From the NCBI GenBank assembly GCA_003171335.1, contig PMYD01000059.1, positions 1 to 45,596 on the forward strand: a DNA stretch of 45,596 nt, given 5' to 3'. The translations under genes were made by a program, and so were the position numbers. This DNA comes from Phycisphaerales bacterium. Its GTDB lineage: Bacteria; Planctomycetota; Phycisphaerae; SM23-33; FEN-1343. Shown here piece after piece: positions 40,520-45,596 of the stretch; positions within the stretch are counted from its first letter, which is position 1; every line of letters begins with the position of its first letter. Under the pieces are notes generated by a model, which made no database searches, had not been told where the DNA came from, and saw only the letters and a list, made by a program, of their open reading frames with translations.

Positions 40520-41095
40520 ATGACCGCCCCCCATCCGACGGCCGCACGTTCCGCCAGGGCATGGATTGTTTTTTTGCTCGTCTTCGCCGCCGGCTTGGTG
40601 CTGGACCTCTGGTCCAAGGCGGCTGTCTTCGCCTGGCTGTTGGATGTCAACCCCCAGAGCGCCCAGCGGCAGATCATTCCGGGTGTGCTGCGGTTCACAT
40701 TGTCGACCAATGCGGGCATCGTGTTCGGCCTGCGGCTGGTGCCGACGATGGTGATCGCCGCCAGCCTCGTGGCCATCGCCGTGGTGGTGTACTTCTTCGC
40801 CTCCAGCCCGCGCGGCGCGCTGTGGCTGCATGTCGCGCTGGGAATGATCCTGGCCGGCGCCCTGGGCAACCTGTATGACCGCCTCTTCAGCAGCGTGACC
40901 TTGCCCGGCCGGCCGCCATCGCACCGCGAGGTCCGCGATTTCATCGACTTTGGCCAGGCGCACTATCCTTACATCTTCAACATCGCCGACGTGCTGCTGG
41001 TGGTGGGCGTGCTGCTGCTCCTGCTCAGTTCATTCCTGTACTGGCGCATGGACCTGAGGCGGGAAACCGGCGGCAAGAAGCCGGCGGAAGGCTGA
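40520..41095 (+). CDS. lspA: Lipoprotein signal peptidase II
   Basis: Membrane aspartyl protease that removes signal peptides from prolipoproteins before Cys. 191 aa, four predicted membrane helices. Catalytic aspartates are Asp120 in GALGNLYDR and Asp157 in YIFNIADVLL, with the intervening DFIDFG loop. The first ten residues are Ala/Pro-rich and cytoplasmic. Coupled to the dksA-like gene 40 nt upstream. It is the enzyme that would process the predicted lipoprotein at 7471-8028. Confidence 0.96.
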   Translation: MTAPHPTAARSARAWIVFLLVFAAGLVLDLWSKAAVFAWLLDVNPQSAQRQIIPGVLRFTLSTNAGIVFGLRLVPTMVIAASLVAIAVVVYFFASSPRGALWLHVALGMILAGALGNLYDRLFSSVTLPGRPPSHREVRDFIDFGQAHYPYIFNIADVLLVVGVLLLLLSSFLYWRMDLRRETGGKKPAEG

Positions 41096-41174
41096 TGGAA
41101 AACGCCACCGCCCTGTGGCATTCTTGCCGCTTCTGGCCGTTGGCCGCGGACCCGTCGCTTTGTAGACTGCGGGC

Positions 41175-41278
41175 TAGAGCACTTTTGCTTTTTTTGTAGC
41201 GGTCGAAAGGCCTAAAAATGACTGTTTTTAGGCCATTTCCAGCAAGAACATCGCTACACGATTTGTTAACCTGCTCTA
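41175..41278. repeat. TAGAGCA...TGCTCTA inverted element abutting the M48 start codon
   Basis: TAGAGCA (41175-41181) and TGCTCTA (41272-41278) enclose nested inverted repeats GTAGCG...CGCTAC and the hairpin GGCCTAAAAA-TGACTG-TTTTTAGGCC (41209-41234). The M48 ATG is at 41279, directly after the right end, so the element must supply the whole 5' untranslated region. The central hairpin could also terminate the lspA transcript. Confidence 0.85.
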
Positions 41279-42337
41279 ATGCCCCCGAATAACCCCAATC
41301 CGCCTTTGCCCCTGGCCAGCGCGGGAAATGCGGCAGCCCTCTTCGCCATCGAGCGGGCCGGCACCCTGCTCTTCCTTGTCACGATGGTTATCTTCGGGCC
41401 CAGCGCCAGCGCACTTTTTGAACAAATCGCCGGGCCGGCGGGCAGCGCCTGGCTGATCCTTCTTTCATCCGCGATGGGCGCGTTTCTCATGAGGCTGTCG
41501 CTGCCCTTGTGGTGCCGACTGCTCCTGCGCGTGCGGCTCTTGCCAGGCTACTTCCGCCACGCCTGGCCCCAGTGGACTTTCTCGCTCTGGGGGCCCCTAT
41601 TTGCCCTGAGCTTCGCCCTGGGCAATCGCGCCCGGCTGGCCGCCTCGCTGTTTCTCTGGCTGATCGGGCTGCTGGCCCCGCGCCTGTCGAATTGGCGCCT
41701 GCTGCACCGGCTGGATCGTTCGGCGGTTCCCCTGATGTTGCCGCCGCCGGCTGTGGAACTGCTCAATCTCTCCGGCTTATGTGCCCGGCAGGTCCACCTG
41801 GACCAGTCAACGCCGGATCTCATTGCCTGGACGCCTTCGACGGGCCCACACGCGATCATTCTGGGCCCGGCGGCCATCGAGAAACTCACGCCAGAGGAAC
41901 TGACGGCCGTAATCGCGCATGAGCTAGGCCACGTGCGGCTGCATCGACATGTTTTTCAACTCGGCTGGCAGGCCCTCGCCCTCACCGCCGCCACGGCGTT
42001 CGTGTTGTTCCTGCCGGCCGCCGCCTTTGGCCTGGCTTTTCCGCCGGCCGCGACGACCGTGCCGGCCGCATTTCTGGCCGCCGCCCTGCTGGAGAGCCTC
42101 GCCATTCCCCTCACCGCCGCCCGCGGCCGCCGGCAGGAACTCGCCGCCAATGCCTGGGCCTTATCCCATCTGCCGGGCGTCGGCGTCGGCCCCGACGCCT
42201 TCGCCTCCATGCTGCGCAATGTTCACGAACTTCTGGGCCGGCCCCCCCAGCCGCCGCGCTGGTACCATGTGCTTTTCAACGATTATCCCTCGCTTGAGGA
42301 AGCCCTGGCCCACGCTTGCCGTGCGGCAAAGCAGTGA
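41279..42337 (+). CDS. M48-family membrane metallopeptidase
   Basis: Zinc peptidase of the HtpX/Ste24 type, probably active on membrane proteins. 352 aa from ATG 41279. Hydrophobic segments near 28-48, 56-80, 105-130, 230-250 and 262-280 indicate a polytopic membrane protein. The zinc site is HELGH (214-218) with the third ligand Glu287 in GRRQELAANAWAL, the usual E-x3-A spacing. Length is close to the family norm. It has no visible SD because an inverted element ends at its first base. It forms an envelope-protease cluster with rseP and lspA. Confidence 0.9.
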   Translation: MPPNNPNPPLPLASAGNAAALFAIERAGTLLFLVTMVIFGPSASALFEQIAGPAGSAWLILLSSAMGAFLMRLSLPLWCRLLLRVRLLPGYFRHAWPQWTFSLWGPLFALSFALGNRARLAASLFLWLIGLLAPRLSNWRLLHRLDRSAVPLMLPPPAVELLNLSGLCARQVHLDQSTPDLIAWTPSTGPHAIILGPAAIEKLTPEELTAVIAHELGHVRLHRHVFQLGWQALALTAATAFVLFLPAAAFGLAFPPAATTVPAAFLAAALLESLAIPLTAARGRRQELAANAWALSHLPGVGVGPDAFASMLRNVHELLGRPPQPPRWYHVLFNDYPSLEEALAHACRAAKQ

Positions 42338-42344
42338 TCACAAG

Positions 42345-42899
42345 CTACTTCACGAGCACCGCGCTGTGGCAGCGAATGATTCGCGGCCCTTCGCGCACAG
42401 CGAATCCGGCCTCTTTCGCGGCCGCGAGTGTGCACTCAAAAGCCGCCGACCCGACGTGACCTTTGGGCTCGGCAAGGAGGCAGAGACCGCCGACGTGAAG
42501 CAAGCCGGCCAGCTCGCGAAACAGCCCGGCCGCATCGGGCACTTCGTGAACCACGGCGAAGGCCAGGGCAAAATCCACCTGGCCGGCCAGGTCCTCCAGC
42601 CCCAGCGTATCCGCCGGGGCCAAGCGCGAATCGATCCGGCCCAGCAGCCCCGCCCGTGCGGCTCGTTTCCGCAGCGCCGCGAGCATGCGTTCCTGCACGT
42701 CCACCGCGATCACCCGGCCCTGCGGCCCCGCCATCTCGGCCAGTGGCAGCGTGAAGAACCCCATCGCGCAGCCGATATCCAGCACGGTCATGCCCGGTCG
42801 CACGAAGGGGGCGAGAATCTGCCGCGGGTCATGCAACAGCCGCCGCAGCGGATTGCGCAGAAGATAGCCAACCCAGAATGGGCAAACCCTGTGGCTCAT
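42345..42899 (-). CDS. Class I SAM-dependent methyltransferase
   Basis: 184 aa, starting at ATG 42899. The Rossmann-like core shows TVLDIGCAMGFFTLPLAEMA (motif I, about 37-56) and RVIAVDVQERML (acidic loop, about 62-73), then the DFALAFAVVHEVPD segment (motif IV) and LLHVGGLCLLAEP. Substrate unknown; the size and HEVPD motif fit ubiE/bioC-like small methyltransferases. It is convergent with the M48 gene, 7 nt away, so termination must rely on structures within the coding ends. TATAAT 8 nt upstream of the ATG suggests a leaderless transcript. Confidence 0.85.
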   Translation of the reverse strand: MSHRVCPFWVGYLLRNPLRRLLHDPRQILAPFVRPGMTVLDIGCAMGFFTLPLAEMAGPQGRVIAVDVQERMLAALRKRAARAGLLGRIDSRLAPADTLGLEDLAGQVDFALAFAVVHEVPDAAGLFRELAGLLHVGGLCLLAEPKGHVGSAAFECTLAAAKEAGFAVREGPRIIRCHSAVLVK

Positions 42900-42907
42900 C
42901 GATCGCG

Positions 42908-42913
42908 ATTATA
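42908..42913 (-). promoter_or_regulatory. TATAAT -10 of a leaderless methyltransferase transcript
   Basis: TATAAT on the minus strand ends 8 nt before the ATG at 42899. No good -35 lies at 16-18 bp; an AAGACA is about 20 bp upstream. Confidence 0.45.
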
Positions 42914-42970
42914 ACCCACTGCGACGGGCACGATGTCTTGGGCCGAATGGTCGCCGGAGGCAATTCTCGC

Positions 42971-42998
42971 TTGATTCCTCAGCGAAGCTCGATAAACT
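42971..42998 (+). promoter_or_regulatory. Promoter of tRNA-Pro
   Basis: TTGATT (42971-42976) and TAAACT (42993-42998), 16 bp apart, about 15 nt before the mature tRNA 5' end. Confidence 0.6.
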
Positions 42999-43012
42999 AT
43001 CCTGTTGTTCCG

Positions 43013-43087
43013 CGGGGCGTAGCTCAGCTTGGCTAGAGTGCTGCGTTCGGGACGCAGAGGTCGCTGGTTCAAATCCAGTCGCCCCGA
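43013..43087 (+). tRNA. tRNA-Pro, anticodon CGG
   Basis: CGGGGCG (43013-43019) pairs with CGCCCCG (43080-43086), followed by discriminator A; CCA is not encoded. D-stem GCTC/GAGT, anticodon stem CTGCG/CGCAG with loop TTCGGGA and anticodon CGG at 43038-43040, and T-arm CTGG-TTCAAAT-CCAG. All four arms fold; a single-gene tRNA unit with its own promoter and terminator. Confidence 0.97.
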
Positions 43088-43099
43088 CTTGTCTGACCG

Positions 43100-43139
43100 G
43101 AAGGCCGTTTGACGAGCACGTCAAACGGCCTTCTCTTTT
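43100..43139 (+). terminator. Rho-independent terminator after tRNA-Pro
   Basis: GAAGGCCGTTTGACG, loop AGCA and its perfect complement give a 15-bp stem (43100-43133), followed by TCTTTT. The best terminator in the window. Confidence 0.92.
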
Positions 43140-43297
43140 CCAGGCAAAGCGCATCACTGAGCGTTCGGTTCAGAAAAACCGCATCCAAAATCTCCCGTTC
43201 TCGTCCATCTTTGAACCGCGCCAAGAGTCCGATGGGTCCGCTCTCGGGCGCGCGCTACCGATGCCGGCGCCAGCAGGGTGATGTCAGTTATCGACCA

Positions 43298-45232
43298 CTA
43301 CCCGCGGTAGTTCGCCTGCCAGACCAGGAAGTCCACGCCATCGACCTTGCCGTCGCCGTTGGCGTCCCCGCCGTCGGGGGTGGCGCCGCTGGCCGTTGGG
43401 TAATGGCTCTGCCAGATCAGGAAGTCCACACCATCGACCTTGCCGTCGCCGTTGAAGTCGCCGGGTGCAAGGGCAGTCACCGTCACATTACTCGTGCCCG
43501 TCAGGGCCGAATCGTTCGCCGTCAGCTTCAGCACGTAGGTGCCGGCCGTCGAGAATGTAGCCGTCGTGCCCGGGAGGGAGGCATTGGCGAAGCTGACGGT
43601 GCCGGGGCCCGACAGCGTGCTCCAGGCAATCGTGCAGACGCCCGGAGGATTCGGCAATCCATCATCACTCACCGTACCGGCCAGCGTGAGGGCGTTGGGG
43701 ATCATCACCTTCGCGTTGGGGCCGGCGTTTACGACGGGGGCCTGGTTGGACGCCACCGAGACCGTGCCGAAGAACTGCCCGCGCCACAGATACACGTAGG
43801 AGCCGGTCGTGCCATACCGCTGGCGCAGCGACATGTACGTGTTCGGGTCGGCGGGCTCACCGGGAGTGTTGGCGCTGTTGGCGTTCGGGTTGACGCGCCA
43901 GTCGCCGGACAGGTACAGGTGGCCGTGGGTGTCGGCGGACATGCCCTCAATGCGATACGGCGTGCGGCCGGCCTGGTCCACGATCCGGCCATAATCGACG
44001 ACCGGGGCCGTCGGATTCGACAAGTCGAAGCTCTTCATGTGGTGGTCGTAGGCCTTGGAGCCGCCAGTCCAGTTCGGGTCGGCCGACTGCACGAAGTACA
44101 CGATGTTGCCCGCCACCGTCATGCCGCCGCCATGCGCGCCGATCCATTTGACCAGCTTGAATCCGTGATTGGGGTCCCCGGCCTCGAAGGCGGCGGCATC
44201 AAACTGCCACATGCCGCCATCGCCTCCCATGCTGACAAGGCAGTGATTCGCATCGAGCTTCCAGCCAAAGCCGAAGAACCTCTGGCCATTATCGGGGCCA
44301 ACCGTGTTGGAGGTCAGGTTCATGGGCAGGGGCAAGGCGTTGGCGTACGTGTGCACGACGCCGGTGCTGCCGTCAATCTTGTACAGCGTGCCGTTGTGGC
44401 TGCTCTCCGACGTCCACATATCGCCCCGTCCATCCGCGAACACGCACCACGTGTCGCCGAAGTTGCTCGAATCGGCCAGGAGCGTGGTCTTTCCCGTGCC
44501 TGTGGCGTCGGCGTTGTAGCGGACCAGCGTTCCACCCGAGCCGGCGTTGCCATCCGCGCTCCACCAGCGGGTGGTGGGAACGTAGATGTAGTTGTGGACC
44601 GGATCGATCGCCAGGGCGGAGTAGTCGGTCTGGTTGGTGGTGATCACGCCAAAATCGCGCCAGTCCGCCGCGCCCGCTTCGATGCTGCCCAGCCCATAGG
44701 AAAGCACGTGCGAGCCGGTCCAATGGATATAGCCCGTAGGCGTGTACACGGCCTCATGGACGCTGAAGTAGATTCGGCCCTGGTATTCCGACATCAGCAT
44801 GTGCACCTTGCCCTGCGGCGTATTCGTCGTGACGGACTCGTGGCAGGTGGTGCTCAGGTCGTTGGACAGGATCGTTATCGCCGCGGTGGCCGGGTTGTAT
44901 TGGAAAAAGATGGCCGCGGCGACGGTCGAGTGCGTGGAACTGCCCGCGTACACTTTGCCGTCGGAGGCGAGGAAGTTGCCGAAGAGTTGATTGTCCAGGT
45001 ACGCCTTGTACGGATTCAGCGGCGTCGTGGTGACCGTGAGCGTGGCATTCATCACAATGCCGTATTTCTTCCCCACGGCCCACGAATTGTTGCTCGAATT
45101 CGCGTAGGTCGGCAAAGGCGAATCATCGACCAGGTAGTCTTGGCCCCAGGCGCTGGCGGCCAGCAACAGAAGAAGACTGACCGGAAGCCATGTCAACTCT
45201 CGGCGCAGACCCCTTGCTTTCGACCGCAACAT
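43298..45232 (-). CDS. Secreted protein with PKD-like domain and C-terminal dockerin-type repeats
   Basis: 644 aa from ATG 45232, with GAAGGAGGA 6 nt upstream. Residues 1-31 are a signal peptide (SLLLLLAASAWG). Residues about 33-490 form a large beta-rich domain with repeated GKVYAG, DPVHNYIYVPT and DGRGDMWTSES segments, suggestive of a beta-propeller but not assigned. About 495-585 is a PKD/Ig-like domain (NQAPVVNAGPNAKV). The C-terminus has two dockerin-like calcium repeats, DFNGDGKVDGVDFLIWQSHY and DANGDGKVDGVDFLVWQANY, with Asp/Asn at the calcium positions. Such tails are common on planctomycete secreted proteins that have no known cohesin. Upstream is a long AT-rich regulatory region with palindromes. 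Confidence 0.9.
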   Translation of the reverse strand: MLRSKARGLRRELTWLPVSLLLLLAASAWGQDYLVDDSPLPTYANSSNNSWAVGKKYGIVMNATLTVTTTPLNPYKAYLDNQLFGNFLASDGKVYAGSSTHSTVAAAIFFQYNPATAAITILSNDLSTTCHESVTTNTPQGKVHMLMSEYQGRIYFSVHEAVYTPTGYIHWTGSHVLSYGLGSIEAGAADWRDFGVITTNQTDYSALAIDPVHNYIYVPTTRWWSADGNAGSGGTLVRYNADATGTGKTTLLADSSNFGDTWCVFADGRGDMWTSESSHNGTLYKIDGSTGVVHTYANALPLPMNLTSNTVGPDNGQRFFGFGWKLDANHCLVSMGGDGGMWQFDAAAFEAGDPNHGFKLVKWIGAHGGGMTVAGNIVYFVQSADPNWTGGSKAYDHHMKSFDLSNPTAPVVDYGRIVDQAGRTPYRIEGMSADTHGHLYLSGDWRVNPNANSANTPGEPADPNTYMSLRQRYGTTGSYVYLWRGQFFGTVSVASNQAPVVNAGPNAKVMIPNALTLAGTVSDDGLPNPPGVCTIAWSTLSGPGTVSFANASLPGTTATFSTAGTYVLKLTANDSALTGTSNVTVTALAPGDFNGDGKVDGVDFLIWQSHYPTASGATPDGGDANGDGKVDGVDFLVWQANYRG

Positions 45233-45596
45233 CGCCGTCCTCCTTCTGTGTGATGGCTGCCGCCTCCAACATTGGCCGGGGGAGGCAACCTGATTTCAAC
45301 CGCCTAGGCACTGATCACGTCGAGATACGCCAGGAAAAAAGACACCACCGTGCAACTGCCGGGAACACATTGCCAGACTAGACGCTGGGCGGTGTCTTTT
45401 TACTGTTACATCCTCCGTCGGCAATATTCCCAAGGAATATGCGCATATTGTAATATTTTGTTGTATTTGCTTGTGAAAGCATGAATTATAAATATGCGCG
45501 CGGCGCATAATGGAAATATCCGGATTTTTACCTGCTTTTCCTCCGTTTCCTAAGCCTCCAAAACAATCCGTGAAGTCCATCATTCTACGTGCAGGG
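45233..45596 (-). promoter_or_regulatory. Regulatory region upstream of the dockerin-tailed protein
   Basis: 364 bp without a gene. On the minus strand it holds TATAAT (45490-45485) and palindromes TATGCGC-GCG-GCGCATA (45493-45509), AATATGCGCATATT (45436-45449) and ATATTCC-CAA-GGAATAT (45423-45439). Downstream, AAAAAGACACCGCC (45401-45388) can pair with GGTGGTGTCTTTTT (45349-45336). From a start near 45478 the leader would be about 245 nt. Confidence 0.6.
45336..45401 (-). promoter_or_regulatory. Possible attenuator hairpin in the dockerin-protein leader
   Basis: AAAAAGACACCGCC pairs with GGTGGTGTCTTTTT (one G-T pair) across a loop of about 38 nt, and a T run forms the 3' arm. It could fold as an A-rich/T-rich terminator inside the leader, about 100 nt before the ATG. 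Confidence 0.4.

Noticed and set aside
43109-45253. 714-aa plus-strand frame over the dockerin protein
   Set aside because: It begins in the tRNA terminator and has no motif; the minus-strand gene has a signal peptide, SD and calcium repeats.

Overview
The window looks like chromosomal DNA from a GC-rich, Gram-negative, planctomycete-type bacterium (Planctomycetota, possibly Phycisphaerae-like). This is inferred from gene content: a secreted protein ending in two dockerin-like calcium repeats, a secreted terpene-cyclase-fold repeat protein, an oversized multi-PDZ RseP, a zinc-less DksA-like protein, ADP-heptose (LPS core) genes and a giant AsmA-type protein. Most of the sequence is ordinary housekeeping DNA. 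I see no phage, integrase, transposase, CRISPR-Cas or restriction genes.

Layout. 1-9.3 kb: a hypothetical gene, an HtrA/DegP protease behind a long repeat-filled leader, a family-4 uracil-DNA glycosylase, a Gfo/Idh/MocA oxidoreductase, and two different phosphofructokinases on either side of a lipoprotein/unknown pair. 9.6-14.6 kb: accC, accB and an M24 aminopeptidase on the minus strand, then a PLP aminotransferase on the plus strand. 14.7-21.5 kb: an MTA-phosphorylase-like gene, an AsmA-like giant, a degenerate UvrC-like protein and a FabZ-like dehydratase. 21.5-22.4 kb: almost 1 kb without a gene, packed with palindromes. 22.4-28.4 kb: a DUF1015 protein, a terpene-cyclase-fold secreted protein, a DUF4145 protein, and hldE with a gmhB-like gene. 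28.5-35.9 kb: a minus-strand run of yidD, rnpA, an unknown 553-aa gene, a GT2 glycosyltransferase, dapB, thrC, rhomboid and NUDIX. 36.1-42.3 kb: a plus-strand run of dxr, rseP, a dksA-like gene, lspA and an M48 peptidase. 42.3-45.6 kb: a methyltransferase, tRNA-Pro(CGG) and the dockerin-tailed secreted protein.

How the genes work together. Envelope biogenesis and quality control dominate: HtrA, RseP, rhomboid, M48 and LspA act on envelope proteins, YidD helps membrane-protein insertion, HldE and a GmhB-like phosphatase make ADP-heptose, AccB/AccC and the FabZ-like enzyme serve fatty-acid synthesis, and DXR starts the MEP isoprenoid branch. ThrC/DapB and the two phosphofructokinases are central metabolism.

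The unusual part lies between genes. At least seven families of palindromic or inverted repeats occupy the intergenic gaps. The most striking is a set of five 23-nt palindromes spaced exactly 63 bp apart (994-1268) in the leader of htrA, with the htrA start codon exactly one more period downstream. The palindromes share a framework but differ by symmetric, pair-preserving changes. The same palindrome family returns at 21.6-22.2 kb, joined to a second 21-nt palindrome in composite modules. REPIN-like pairs, GGGATTTGG-type elements and TAGAGCA-ended elements sit at operon junctions and in places abut start or stop codons. The dxr gene has no ATG, GTG or TTG at the expected place and seems to start at ATC. 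Assignments rest on motif recognition by eye; no database search was possible.
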